64,000 nt of DNA from Clostridia bacterium (GTDB lineage Bacteria; Bacillota; Clostridia; Christensenellales; Aristaeellaceae). The stretch's first letter is position 1. Each line of letters starts with the position of its first letter. Positions 25,641 through 34,544 of this stretch are shown piece after piece. The position numbers were made by a program, and so were the translations under genes. Where the stretch lies: assembly GCA_030530315.1 (NCBI GenBank), contig JAUMVG010000001.1, positions 121,557 to 185,556 on the forward strand, written 5' to 3'. The notes under the pieces are model-generated. The model ran no database searches. It worked only from the letters and a program-made list of their open reading frames with translations, and was not told the DNA's origin.

Positions 25641-27426
25641 AAAGGTCCGTTCCTCCCGTTTCAGGAATGCGGATGGCCGCGATCGTCCAGCAGTCCTGCC
25701 TTCTGAAGCGCAGCGTGGCCCTGCCCGGGTAATACAGCTTCAACCGGTTGTTTATGGTGGAGGTGCCGATGCCGATGCTCTCCCCGCCGCGCAGGGCGTC
25801 GTTCAGCTGATCGCACCTTGTCTGGTCAATGTTCCCGTTGTCCCAGACCTCCAGGCGCAGCTCGTGGTCCTCCAGGCGCGCGCAGACGCAAATGACGCCG
25901 TCCTTGTCCCTGCGCTCCTTGACGCCGTGATAGATGGCGTTTTCGACCAGCGGCTGGAGCATGAGCTTGGGCATCAGTATCGACTCGGCCTCCGGCTGGA
26001 TGTCAAAATAACACTTCAGTATATCGCCGTACCGGGTGCTCTGGATGCGGATATAGGAGCGAACATGCCCGATCTCGTCCTTCACGGGGATGAATTCCCT
26101 TCCGTCCGAGAGGCTCTGCCGCAGGTAGCAGGAGAGTTGCTTGGTGATGTCTATGACTTCCTCGTTCTTTTCCTCGCTGGCAAGCCACACGATGGTCGAC
26201 AGGGTGTTGTACAGGAAGTGGGGATTGATCTGCATTTCCAGCGCCCGAAGCTCCGCGCTTCGCTTTTTGCGCTCGCTCTCCCGGAGCTGCTCCATCGATT
26301 CCCTCAGCCGGACCACCATGGAGTCAAACTGATGTCCGATCAAGCCGATCTCGTCGTTGAAGCGGGGCTCGAAGCGGACGTTCATATCGCCGCCGGCGGT
26401 CTGATACATCTTCTCGCCGAGCTTTCTGAGCGGGGCCGTCAGCCTCTGCGACAGATAATAGGACAGCGCGAAGAAGAGCCCCAGGAAGACGATCGCCATC
26501 AGGACGACCAGGACCACGATCCGGCGCGCGCTCTCTATGAATTCGCTCCGCGAGAGCAGCTGGATGCCCGTAAAGCGGGAGCCGGCCTTCCGCTCGTAGA
26601 CCAACAGGTGTCCGCCGGAGGCGGTCTGGTAGTGGTTCTGGCCTTCGAGGGCATTGTGCGCCAGGCCAAAGAGCTGCTGGGTGTCCCGGCCGATCCACTC
26701 CGGCTGGTCGCTGATCAGGATCTTCCCGCCGTCATCCATCACGGCGTAGTTGTTCGGCACGATGCCGTCATAGCGGATCTCGTTCAGGAAATCCGCGTTT
26801 CTTACCAGAATGTACAGCTCCGACGAGGCGTCCGCGCCGGACACCGTGGAGAACCGCCGTCGGTAGACCAGCGAGTTGACGTCGGGGAGCAGCTCGCTCT
26901 CCGGGGCGACATCCAGCAGGTAAGGCGCGGAGCCGTCCGGCAGGGACGACAGCTGGTCCGCCAGGCGCCGCGTCCGGTCGTCCGCCTTCTGGGAGAACAC
27001 ACCCTCGAGGTTGGTGTAGATCCGCCCGTCTCCGCAGGCCAGCATCAGGGTGACCCTGTGGCCCGGATGGATGACAAAGGCGTCTTCGTAGAGCAGCGAG
27101 CGCATCATCAATTCCGTCATGCGCCTGTCCTCGTCGCTCTTTTTCACGAATTCCCGGTCGCAGAGCGCCCGTACCACGCTTGAATTGACCAGCCGTATGC
27201 CGATCAGGTCCACGTTGCGGGCGGTCAGCTCCACGGTATTGTTGGCCAGGGCGATTCGGGAGAGGGCGGACTGCACGCCGTTGATCTGGGCGGCCTGTAT
27301 CTGGGTGCGCACGGCGACGCCCGCGAGGATCACCACCACGATAAACCACGTCGCGGCAAAGACCAGCAGGATGCTCGATCGCAGGCTGTCCTTTGCCCGG
27401 GTATCGCGATTGAAAAGCCTTCTCAT
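25618..27426 (-). CDS. Sensor histidine kinase, YesM/LytS-type (HAMP-His_kinase)
   Basis: A 602-residue membrane sensor. The first membrane segment is ILLVFAATWFIVVVILAGV (about 19-37) and the second lies near 300-325 (IVVLVVLMAIVFLGLFFAL). They bracket a 260-residue extracellular sensing region. A HAMP domain follows (SQRLTAPLRKLGEKMYQ, about 330). The His_kinase domain contains the phospho-accepting His in LEMQINPHFLYNTLSTIVWL (about 400). The ATP-binding part has LQPLVENAIYHG (about 485) and a C-terminal G-box GESIGIGTSTINNRL. ATG 27426 gives this standard length; the ribosome binding site (AGAGG) is weak. It overlaps the response regulator gene. Confidence 0.92.
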   Translation of the reverse strand: MRRLFNRDTRAKDSLRSSILLVFAATWFIVVVILAGVAVRTQIQAAQINGVQSALSRIALANNTVELTARNVDLIGIRLVNSSVVRALCDREFVKKSDEDRRMTELMMRSLLYEDAFVIHPGHRVTLMLACGDGRIYTNLEGVFSQKADDRTRRLADQLSSLPDGSAPYLLDVAPESELLPDVNSLVYRRRFSTVSGADASSELYILVRNADFLNEIRYDGIVPNNYAVMDDGGKILISDQPEWIGRDTQQLFGLAHNALEGQNHYQTASGGHLLVYERKAGSRFTGIQLLSRSEFIESARRIVVLVVLMAIVFLGLFFALSYYLSQRLTAPLRKLGEKMYQTAGGDMNVRFEPRFNDEIGLIGHQFDSMVVRLRESMEQLRESERKKRSAELRALEMQINPHFLYNTLSTIVWLASEEKNEEVIDITKQLSCYLRQSLSDGREFIPVKDEIGHVRSYIRIQSTRYGDILKCYFDIQPEAESILMPKLMLQPLVENAIYHGVKERRDKDGVICVCARLEDHELRLEVWDNGNIDQTRCDQLNDALRGGESIGIGTSTINNRLKLYYPGRATLRFRRQDCWTIAAIRIPETGGTDLYDTLDRG

Positions 27427-27499
27427 GCCGCACGACCTCTTCCTTCCGGCACCTGGTAACCGATCGGCGCTCCTGCTTGGACAATGCAGGAATACATAT

Positions 27500-27528
27500 A
27501 TCTTAACACAGCGGCCGCGGCTTTGCAA
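27500..27528 (-). promoter_or_regulatory. Likely promoter for the two-component operon
   Basis: On the minus strand TTGCAA (27523-27528), 17-base spacer, TAAGAT (27500-27505), about 75 bases before the kinase start. The hexamers are imperfect, so confidence is moderate. Confidence 0.5.
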
Positions 27529-27685
27529 GCCGGTCCGACCTGTCAATCGCAACTGAGACGCCAAATATGGGGAAAAGACCCCGCGGAGGGCTCGGCGATG
27601 AACGGACGCAGCTATCCGCAGCCCCACGACTTGTGCGAGGTATGAGACGTGACTGGAAGGAACCGGTCAATTGAAAAGGGGGGGC

Positions 27686-28681
27686 TCACAACCCGGTCAT
27701 CAGCCGCAAGAAGCGGGGCAGGGGATGGGCGCGGTCGAGGCGGTGCCAGGCGCAGGGCACGGCCAGGCCGAGGACCAGCATCGCTCCGGCGGTGACGAAC
27801 CAGGGCAGGCGGGCGCTGTAGCCGACGGCCTCCGCCAGGTTCTGCGCGCACATCGACAGGATGTAGATCGTGAAGGTCTTGCCCCGGAAGAAGCGGGTCA
27901 GGGGGTCGTTCCCGGCGGAGAGCCCCGCCAGCGCCAGCAGCGCCGCCCCGCCGCCCAGCGCGTACCAGCCGGCGGCCAGGGGGGAGGCAGGGCATAGGAT
28001 CAGGATCAGCGCGAAGGCCGCGAGTCCCGCCGCGCCGACGGCCCGCCCCGCGCGGCCGCGCAGCGGGCAGTCGAGGCCGCGGGTCCGGGCCAGGGCGTGG
28101 CCGGCGGCGTAGAAAACCAGGTAGCGCCTCAGCTCCTCCAGGCAGAACAGCGAGGTCAGCCGCACCGGCATGAGGGACAGCGCCAGCAGCGCGACGAGCA
28201 GCGCGGACCGCGCCGCGCGGCCCCGCCCCATAAGGGCGTCCAGCACCGGCAGCAGCGACGCGCACAGCAGCAGCGTCGGCAGGAACCACAGGTGGGGCGC
28301 GATGCCCTGGCCGTGGGGGTTCAGAAAGGACATCAGCAGCCAGGCGGGGGTGAGCTTCGGCTGGAAGCCCATCAGCCTGGCGGCGACGTAGCGCGGGGCC
28401 AGCATCAGCAGGTTGACGCAGAAATAGGGGGTCATCAGGCGCGTAAAGCGCTTCCTCATGTAGGCCGGCCAGCCCGCCTCGCGGTACTTGCCCGCGAAAA
28501 GGCCGCTGGTCAGGAAGAAGCAGGCCAGCGCCGGGTACTGTATGGCCTCCAGCAGCGCCAACAGCCCCGCGGAGCCGTCGTACCCGTGGGGGATGCAGTG
28601 GTGCAGCACCACCAGCAGCATGGAAAACACCTGGACCCGCTCCACCCATCGGATCCTTTCGCCGTTCGCCGCCTGTTGCAT
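27686..28681 (-). CDS. Acyltransferase family 3 membrane protein (OafA/YrhL-like)
   Basis: A 331-residue integral membrane acyltransferase with about ten hydrophobic segments, expected to acylate a surface sugar or peptidoglycan precursor. The N-terminal RVQVFSMLLVVLHHCIPHG holds the conserved His expected in the first helix. PALACFFLTSGLFAG (about 55) and the Arg-rich MRKRFTRLMTPYFC (about 77) match the family's second and third segments. ATG 28681 has GGAGGG 6 bases upstream. It is divergent from the polysaccharide genes starting at 28887. A role in decorating that polymer is plausible from position but not shown. Confidence 0.85.
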   Translation of the reverse strand: MQQAANGERIRWVERVQVFSMLLVVLHHCIPHGYDGSAGLLALLEAIQYPALACFFLTSGLFAGKYREAGWPAYMRKRFTRLMTPYFCVNLLMLAPRYVAARLMGFQPKLTPAWLLMSFLNPHGQGIAPHLWFLPTLLLCASLLPVLDALMGRGRAARSALLVALLALSLMPVRLTSLFCLEELRRYLVFYAAGHALARTRGLDCPLRGRAGRAVGAAGLAAFALILILCPASPLAAGWYALGGGAALLALAGLSAGNDPLTRFFRGKTFTIYILSMCAQNLAEAVGYSARLPWFVTAGAMLVLGLAVPCAWHRLDRAHPLPRFLRLMTGL

Positions 28682-28756
28682 GGCCGTCCCTCCGTTCCCG
28701 GCGTCTTTGCCGTGGATCATTTTGATAAAAGCTGTGGATCATTCCGATTTAGAAAC

Positions 28757-28785
28757 AGTATAAGCGATTTGCCCGAAAAATGCAA
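28757..28785 (-). promoter_or_regulatory. Sigma-A promoter for the acyltransferase gene
   Basis: On the minus strand TTGCAT (28780-28785), 17-base spacer, TATACT (28757-28762). Confidence 0.75.
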
Positions 28786-28859
28786 CGCGACGCCACAGAA
28801 ACAAACCCGGGGCGTTACGCATTCATAATTGAATCTCAGTGGCGGATATCTGTGAAGTA

Positions 28860-28868
28860 TGCTATAAT
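28860..28868 (+). promoter_or_regulatory. Extended -10 promoter for the polysaccharide operon
   Basis: TGC TATAAT (28860-28868), a perfect extended -10 element, 18 bases before the sugar transferase ATG. No good -35 is visible. The short distance makes the leader very short, with the ribosome binding site GGAGG immediately behind the start site. Confidence 0.65.
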
Positions 28869-28886
28869 ACAATTGGAGGTTAATAT

Positions 28887-29519
28887 ATGTATATCCATGT
28901 CAAGAGATTTCTGGGCCTCACACTGGCCGCGCTGGCGATCGTCGTGCTGTCGCCGGCAATGCTGTTGATCGCCCTTGTGATAAAGTGCACCTCGCCCGGC
29001 CCGGTGCTGTTCAGGCAGAAGCGGGTGGGCAGGGGCAAGTGCTTTTTCACCATCTACAAGTTCCGCACCATGCGCGTGGACGCGCCGAAGGACCAGCCGA
29101 CGCACCTGCTGGCCTCGCCGGAGGCGTTCATCACCCCGGTGGGCCGGTTCCTGCGCAAGTACAGCCTGGATGAGCTGCCCCAGCTGTTCAATATCGTCAA
29201 GGGCGAGATGGCGCTGGTGGGCCCCCGGCCCGCGCTGTGGAACCAGGATGACCTGGTCGCGGCCCGGGACCGTTACGGCGCCAACGGCGTGCGGCCGGGG
29301 CTGACCGGCTGGGCGCAGATCAACGGCCGCGACGAGCTCTCCATCCCGGAGAAGGCGCGGCTGGACGGAGAGTACGTGCGGCGCATGAGCCTGGGCTTTG
29401 ACCTGCGGTGCCTGCTGGGCACCGTGACCAGCGTCGCCCGTGCCGAGGGCGTCGTGGAGGGCAGGCAGCAGCCCGGGAACGGCACGCGTCCCGGGAACGA
29501 CGAAGCGTCCAAGAAGTGA
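28887..29519 (+). CDS. Undecaprenyl-phosphate sugar-1-phosphate transferase
   Basis: A 210-residue membrane-bound initiating transferase that would load a sugar-1-phosphate onto undecaprenyl phosphate to start a surface polymer. A single N-terminal hydrophobic segment (LTLAALAIVVLSPAMLLIAL, about 10-29) is followed by the family block: SPGPVLFRQKRVGRG, FTIYKFRTMRVDA, LRKYSLDELPQLFNIVKG, MALVGPRPAL and RPGLTGWAQINGRDEL. This corresponds to the short catalytic-core type, lacking the extra N-terminal domain of WbaP-like enzymes. GGAGG lies 7 bases before the ATG. It is the first gene of the polysaccharide cluster, 19 bases ahead of the deacetylase gene. Confidence 0.93.
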   Translation: MYIHVKRFLGLTLAALAIVVLSPAMLLIALVIKCTSPGPVLFRQKRVGRGKCFFTIYKFRTMRVDAPKDQPTHLLASPEAFITPVGRFLRKYSLDELPQLFNIVKGEMALVGPRPALWNQDDLVAARDRYGANGVRPGLTGWAQINGRDELSIPEKARLDGEYVRRMSLGFDLRCLLGTVTSVARAEGVVEGRQQPGNGTRPGNDEASKK

Positions 29520-29538
29520 TTTCGGCGAGGAGTACGCT

Positions 29539-30387
29539 ATGAAAAACGCATGGCTGACCGTGGATCTGGAGGAATGGTACCACCTGGACTACCTGAAGCA
29601 CCTGCCCTGCCGGGAGACCGGCGCGCGGGTGATTCCCCGGATTTTCGATTTTCTGGATATGCTGGATGAGGAGGGCGTGAAGGTCACGTTCTTCTGCGTG
29701 GCGGAGATCGCCCGGGAGAACGCGGGCATCCTGCGGGAGATCCTGCGCCGGGGGCACGCCATTGGCTGCCACGGGCTGGACCACGAACTGCTGACCGAAA
29801 AGAGCCTGGAGCAGTTCACCGAGGAGACCCGCAGGGCCAAGGACCTCATCGAGGAGGCGGCGCAGCGCCCGGTGACCGGCTACCGGGCCAGCTGCTTCAC
29901 GATGGAGCGGGACAAGCTGGAGGCGCTGCGCTCGCTGGGCTTCAAGTACGACAGCAGCAAGATCCGCTTTGCCCAGCACCCGCTGTACCGCAACCTGGAC
30001 CTGACGGGCTTTGAGCAGGTGGACGATTTGGTGTACGCCGAGGACGACTTCACCGAATACGAGATCCCGACGCTGGATTTGGCGCGCTGGTCGCTGCCCA
30101 TCTCCGGCGGCGGCTACATGCGCCTGTTCCCGTTCTGGCTGCTGCGCATTTTGCTGGGGATGTACGCGAAGAGGCACGAGAACTTCACGATCTACGTGCA
30201 CCCCTTCGAGCTGACGGGAATGCCGCTGCCGCTGCCGGCGCAGCTGGACGCGAAGAACCGCTTCCGCTGCCTTGTGGGCCGCAGGGGCAACCTGAAGAAG
30301 CTGCGGAAGGTGATCCGCTGGCTGAAGAAGCATGGCGCGCGGTTTACCACCCTGGAGGCCGACAGAAGGGAGCGTGGCCTGTCGTGA
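29539..30387 (+). CDS. Polysaccharide deacetylase family protein
   Basis: A 282-residue NodB-type deacetylase, probably removing an N- or O-acetyl group from a surface sugar or lipid-linked intermediate. The metal and catalytic motifs are visible: TVDLEEWYH at residue 7-15 (Asp-Glu in place of the usual Asp-Asp), TFFCVAEIA (about 50), and GCHGLDHELL (about 75-84) with the two His expected to bind metal. Further on, GYRASCFTMERD and a C-terminal ENFTIYVHPFEL complete the fold. This arrangement resembles the exopolysaccharide XrtA-type deacetylases. No signal peptide is present, so it should act on the cytoplasmic side. GAGGAG precedes ATG 29539; the stop overlaps the GTG of the next gene. Confidence 0.87.
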   Translation: MKNAWLTVDLEEWYHLDYLKHLPCRETGARVIPRIFDFLDMLDEEGVKVTFFCVAEIARENAGILREILRRGHAIGCHGLDHELLTEKSLEQFTEETRRAKDLIEEAAQRPVTGYRASCFTMERDKLEALRSLGFKYDSSKIRFAQHPLYRNLDLTGFEQVDDLVYAEDDFTEYEIPTLDLARWSLPISGGGYMRLFPFWLLRILLGMYAKRHENFTIYVHPFELTGMPLPLPAQLDAKNRFRCLVGRRGNLKKLRKVIRWLKKHGARFTTLEADRRERGLS

Positions 30388-32459
30388 CCCATACCATATT
30401 GCTCACCGGCGCCTCCGGGATGCTGGGCAGCCGGGTGGCGCTGGCGCTGTGCGCGCGGGGCCACCGGGTGGTGGGCGTGGACATCGCCCCCGCGAAGGCG
30501 GCGCACGACAACTACGTCCACGCCGTCTGCGACCTGACCCGGCCGGACGACGTGGCCCGGGTGTTCGCGGCGCACGCGCCGGACCGGGTGGTCCACCTGG
30601 CGGCGCTGGCCCACGTGACCGGCGAGACGGACCTGGGCTGGAACCGATACTTCATGCTGAACGTGCTGGCGAGCCAGCACGTGTTCGAGCAGGCGGCAAT
30701 GGCGAAGTGCCCCGTGTTCTTCGCCAGCACCGTGGACGTCTACGGAAACCAGGGCGGGGACATCGACGAGGCGATGCAGCCCGCGCCGGTGGGCGGCTAC
30801 GCCCGCTCCAAGCGCCTCGCGGAGCTTCGGCTGGCGTCGCTGATGGGCGACACGCCCTTCTTCGTCGCCCGGTTCGCCCCGGTGTACACCGAGGAGGACA
30901 CCCACGACATCCGCAAGCGCTATTATTTGAAATACCCCTCCGTCGCCTTCGTGGTGGGGAAGGGCCTGGAATACGACTTTTTGAACATCGACCGGGTGAC
31001 GGACGTCGTCGCCCGCTGGGCCGACCGGGACCCCGTGCTCCGGGGCCTGGTGAACTTCAGCGACGACGCCCGCTTCAACTCCGCCCGCATGGTGGAGCAG
31101 GAGCGCCGCCAGGGCCGGGCGAAGCACGTGCTGCGCCTGCCGGCGTGGGTCGGCGGCCTGGGCAGGACCGCCGCGCGGCTGTGCCCCGGAACGCTGCGGC
31201 TGAAGGTCAACAAGGTGCTGAAGCCCTATCACCTGGGCTCCGCCGCCCGGGAGCGCTTCTTTGCCGGCGGCGATGGCGAACCGCTGCCGATCGACCCGCC
31301 GGACCTGCGGGGCGTGCGGGTGCTTCTGCTGGAGGGCTTCGCCCGCCAGAACATGGCGCTGATGCCCGCGCTGAAGGCCCTGGGCTGCCACCTGACCACC
31401 TACAACGCCAGCAAGCTGGACGTGGGCTATGCCTCCAGGTATCCGGATGTCAGGCTGGTGCGGTACTGGAACCGGGAGGACGAGGCGGCCTCCTTCGCGG
31501 CGCTGATGGAGGTGCTGGAAGAGGGCCACTACGACATCGTGATCCCGATGACGGACTTTTCCGCCACGCTGCTCGCCAACCACATCGACGCGGTGCGCCC
31601 GCTGGCCTGGCCCGCGGTGAACCCGCCGGAGGTCTTCCGACGCGCGGCGGACAAGCAGGAGACCATGCGCGCCTGCGCCGAGAGCGGCGTGCCCTGCCCC
31701 CATACGCTCTACGACATGGCCAACGCCGACGACATCCTGGCCGCGGGCATGCCCTTCCCGTTCATCATCAAGCCCCGGGTGGGCTACGGCTCCATCGGCT
31801 TCCACGTGATCCGGGACGAGGCGCAGCTGCGCGAGGTGTTCGACGGCGCCGTGAAGCGCTTCGGGCCGATGGTGGTGCAGGACTACATCCCCCAGACGGG
31901 CACCCAGTACAAGTGCGAGGTGTTTCTGGACGCCGACGGCGCGCCGAAGAGCGCCGTGGTGTTTGACAAGACCCGCTGGTATCCCATCGACGGCGGCTCC
32001 ACCTGCTGCAGCTGCAGCGTGCACCGGCCGGACATCGCCGCCGATTCCATCAGGCTGCTCCAGGCCATCGGCTGGCGGGGCTATGGCGACGTGGACCTGA
32101 TCGAGGATCCCCGGGACGGCGTGGCGAAGGTGATGGAGATCAACCCTCGCATCACCGCCAGCGTGAAGGTGTGCTTCGCCGCCGGCGTGGACTTTGCCCG
32201 CCAGATCGTGGAGCTGGGCATGGGCCTGCCGGTGACGCCCTTCGAGAATTACCGGGACGGCGTGCGCCTGCGCTACATGCACACGGACCTGCTGTGGTTC
32301 CTCCAGTCGCCGGACCGCTTCCGGGCGAAGCCCAGCTGGTTCGACTTCCGGCACACCACCGACCAGATCTTCAATCCCCGCGACCCCTGGCCCTGGTTCA
32401 CCTACACGGTGCAGGGACTGCGCAAGCGCAAGAGCGAGATGGAGAAGCGGAAAAGATAA
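30384..32459 (+). CDS. Fusion of NAD-dependent epimerase/dehydratase (SDR) and ATP-grasp ligase
   Basis: A 691-residue two-domain protein. Residues 1-300 form an extended SDR: NAD loop LTGASGMLGSRV (7-18), FASTVDVYG (about 113) and the catalytic YARSK (about 136). Residues 310-690 form an ATP-grasp enzyme of the carbamoyl-phosphate-synthase-like type, with PFPFIIKPRVGYGSIGF (about 460), VVQDYIPQTGTQYKCEVFLD (about 497) and metal-binding VMEINPRITASVK (about 584). The two parts suggest one enzyme modifies a nucleotide sugar and the other ligates an amino acid or similar carboxylate, both serving the same surface polymer (inference). It starts with GTG overlapping the deacetylase stop. Such a fusion is unusual. 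Confidence 0.88.
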   Translation: MTHTILLTGASGMLGSRVALALCARGHRVVGVDIAPAKAAHDNYVHAVCDLTRPDDVARVFAAHAPDRVVHLAALAHVTGETDLGWNRYFMLNVLASQHVFEQAAMAKCPVFFASTVDVYGNQGGDIDEAMQPAPVGGYARSKRLAELRLASLMGDTPFFVARFAPVYTEEDTHDIRKRYYLKYPSVAFVVGKGLEYDFLNIDRVTDVVARWADRDPVLRGLVNFSDDARFNSARMVEQERRQGRAKHVLRLPAWVGGLGRTAARLCPGTLRLKVNKVLKPYHLGSAARERFFAGGDGEPLPIDPPDLRGVRVLLLEGFARQNMALMPALKALGCHLTTYNASKLDVGYASRYPDVRLVRYWNREDEAASFAALMEVLEEGHYDIVIPMTDFSATLLANHIDAVRPLAWPAVNPPEVFRRAADKQETMRACAESGVPCPHTLYDMANADDILAAGMPFPFIIKPRVGYGSIGFHVIRDEAQLREVFDGAVKRFGPMVVQDYIPQTGTQYKCEVFLDADGAPKSAVVFDKTRWYPIDGGSTCCSCSVHRPDIAADSIRLLQAIGWRGYGDVDLIEDPRDGVAKVMEINPRITASVKVCFAAGVDFARQIVELGMGLPVTPFENYRDGVRLRYMHTDLLWFLQSPDRFRAKPSWFDFRHTTDQIFNPRDPWPWFTYTVQGLRKRKSEMEKRKR

Positions 32460-32618
32460 TACTAATCTCAACCTAAATTGTAACCATCTGTGGGCATCTT
32501 TTCCGCCCTACCGTTGTCTCGCTGCGGTCAACGATGCGCTGCATCGCCTTCCTCCGCTCGACTTAGGCAGAGCGAAAAATCTGCTCCGCATCTGGTCACT
32601 TTTAGTTTGATCTTAGTA
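32460..32618. repeat. MITE-like palindromic element with about 48-bp terminal inverted repeats
   Basis: The left end (32460-32507, TACTAATCTCAACCTAAA...) and the reverse complement of the right end (32572-32618, TACTAAGATCAAACTAAA...) align with roughly 70 percent identity by eye, both bounded by TACTAA. The 159-bp element begins at the base directly after the stop codon of the SDR/ATP-grasp gene and encodes nothing evident. Its right end contributes TATAAC at 32616, a possible -10 for the GT2 gene. Confidence 0.65.
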
Positions 32619-32662
32619 TAACCTCTGCGGGGGCCTCCCCGCGCGAAAGGAACGATGGAGCC

Positions 32663-33514
32663 ATGGCTGATGTCACCGCCATTGTGCTGACGAAGAACGA
32701 GGAGAAGAACATCGAGCGCTGCCTGAAGTCCGTTCAGGGGCTGTGCCGGCGGATGGTGGTCGTGGATTGCGGCAGCACCGACCGCACGGTGGCCCTGGCC
32801 GAGGCCTGCGGCGCGGAGGTGTTCTATCATGAATTTGAATACTACGCCCGCCAGTTCAACTGGGGCATCGACAACACCGGCATCGACACCCGGTGGATCA
32901 TCCGCATCGACGCCGACGAGCAGTTCCCGCCGGAGCTGTGCGAGGAGATCGAGCGGAACATCGCCCTGCACGACCATGACAGCGTGAACGGCTTCACGCT
33001 GGAGGCCACCTATTTCTTCCTCGGGCGGGCCCTGACCCACGGCGCGAAAAAGCGCAAGCTGATGGTGTTCAAGCGGGGCATCGGCCGCATCGAGGACCGC
33101 CGCCGGGACGCCCACACGATCCTCTCCGAGGGGGAGAGCGTCTCGCTGAAGCACAACTTCCTGCACTACGACTTCAAGGACCTGGACAACTTCATCGGCC
33201 GCTACAACTGGTACGCCACCCGCGAGGCCATGGATTACATGGACTGGAAGCGGGGACGCGTGGACGCCAGCGTGAACGACGCGCAGATCGAGGCGAAGCG
33301 GAAGAAGAAGTACGGCGTCTATTACCGCTTTCCCAAGTTCCTGCGGGCGTTTCTGTGGTTCATCGTGAACTATCTGTTCCGGGGCGGCTTTCTGGACGGC
33401 AAGGAGGGCTTCATCTACCACGTGCTCTCCTCCTTCTGGTACCGCTTCGTGGTGGACGCGAAGATCTACGAGTACGAGCACGGCAAGGAGTTCGAGCCGC
33501 TGAAGGCCTATTGA
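32663..33514 (+). CDS. Glycosyltransferase family 2 (WaaE/KdtX-like)
   Basis: A 283-residue cytosolic or membrane-associated glycosyltransferase. The GT-A fold starts ADVTAIVLTKNEEKNIERCL; the nucleotide-binding VVVDCGSTDRT (about 36) and the metal-binding IIRIDADEQFPPEL (about 90) follow. The sequence resembles the KdtX/WaaE branch that adds a sugar to a lipid-linked core. A positively charged QIEAKRKKKYG region and the aromatic LRAFLWFIVNYLFRGG near the C-terminus could bind the membrane. ATG 32663 is preceded by GATGGAG. It is separated from the ATP-grasp gene by the MITE-like repeat but keeps the same direction. Confidence 0.88.
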   Translation: MADVTAIVLTKNEEKNIERCLKSVQGLCRRMVVVDCGSTDRTVALAEACGAEVFYHEFEYYARQFNWGIDNTGIDTRWIIRIDADEQFPPELCEEIERNIALHDHDSVNGFTLEATYFFLGRALTHGAKKRKLMVFKRGIGRIEDRRRDAHTILSEGESVSLKHNFLHYDFKDLDNFIGRYNWYATREAMDYMDWKRGRVDASVNDAQIEAKRKKKYGVYYRFPKFLRAFLWFIVNYLFRGGFLDGKEGFIYHVLSSFWYRFVVDAKIYEYEHGKEFEPLKAY

Positions 33515-33606
33515 TTTCAGGCCTCCCGGAGGCGGATAGCGGGCTGTGCCCGGGAATAGAATGACGCAGCGCCGCCCAAAGGGGCGGGGGACGGAGGAAT
33601 GCGGCG

Positions 33607-34467
33607 ATGGGCTTTGTGGAGATTCTCAAGGCGCTCCTGTTTGGCATCGTGGAGGGCGTCACCGAGTGGCTGCCGGTGAGCAGCACCGGCCACATGATCA
33701 TACTCAACGAGCTGATGCCCCTGAAGGTTTCGGACAGCTTCTACGGCCTGTTTGAGGTGGTCATCCAGCTGGGCGCGATCATGGCAGTGCTGGTGATCTT
33801 CTGGGACCAGGTGTGGCCCTTCGGCAGGCGGGACAACCCCGAGCCCGCCGGGGACGGCCTGCTGGCCTGGGTGAAGCTGGACAAGATCATGCTGTGGCTG
33901 AAGATCGCCGTGGCCTGCGTGCCCGCGGCAGTGGTGGGCGTGCTGTTCGGGGACGTGTTCGACCGGCTGTTCCACAACTACGTGTGCGTGTCCATCGCGC
34001 TGATCGCCTTCGGCGTGGCCTTCATCGTGGTGGAGAACCGGCGCAGGGGCCGTCGCCCCGCCATCCGCAGGCTGGACGCCATCGACTGGCGCACCGCGGC
34101 GCTGATCGGCGTGTTCCAGCTGATCGCGGCCGTCTTCCCGGGCACCTCCCGCTCCGGCGCGACCATCGTCGGCGCGCTGATGCTGGGCGTCTCCCGGGCC
34201 GTGGCGGTGGAATTCACCTTCTTCCTGGCCATCCCGGTGATGCTGGGCGCGAGCCTGCTGAAGCTGGTGAAGTACGACGGGGGCATCACCCAGGGGGAGT
34301 TTGTCCTGCTGGCCGTGGGCATGCTGACGGCCTACGTGGTGTCCGTGGCGGTGATCCGCCGCCTGTTGAACTACATCCGCAAGCACGACTTCAAGCCCTT
34401 CGGCTGGTACAGGATCGCGCTGGGCGTCGTGGTGCTGGCGTTCTTCGCGCTTCGCGCCGCGCTGTGA
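33607..34467 (+). CDS. uppP: Undecaprenyl-diphosphatase
   Basis: A 286-residue integral membrane phosphatase that recycles undecaprenyl pyrophosphate to the monophosphate carrier lipid. The two active-site signatures are intact: GIVEGVTEWLPVSSTGH (about 13-29) and FPGTSRSGATIVGA (about 178-191). About seven hydrophobic segments are seen. Family members (BacA) also give some bacitracin tolerance. Its place at the end of a polysaccharide cluster fits, since polymer export releases the same pyrophosphate. A moderate ribosome binding site (GGAGG) lies upstream of ATG 33607. No terminator is visible before the AT-rich heptamers at 34545. Confidence 0.95.
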   Translation: MGFVEILKALLFGIVEGVTEWLPVSSTGHMIILNELMPLKVSDSFYGLFEVVIQLGAIMAVLVIFWDQVWPFGRRDNPEPAGDGLLAWVKLDKIMLWLKIAVACVPAAVVGVLFGDVFDRLFHNYVCVSIALIAFGVAFIVVENRRRGRRPAIRRLDAIDWRTAALIGVFQLIAAVFPGTSRSGATIVGALMLGVSRAVAVEFTFFLAIPVMLGASLLKLVKYDGGITQGEFVLLAVGMLTAYVVSVAVIRRLLNYIRKHDFKPFGWYRIALGVVVLAFFALRAAL

Positions 34468-34544
34468 CCGCATTCGCCGGATTGCCTGCGGATAGAAGAA
34501 GCGCGGAGAATGGCGCTTGAAGATGGCAGGCAGTACTTGTACTC

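Noticed and set aside
32460-32618. Small protein gene in the gap between the ATP-grasp and GT2 genes
   Set aside because: No start codon with a ribosome binding site and no sustained frame; the palindromic ends explain the sequence better.
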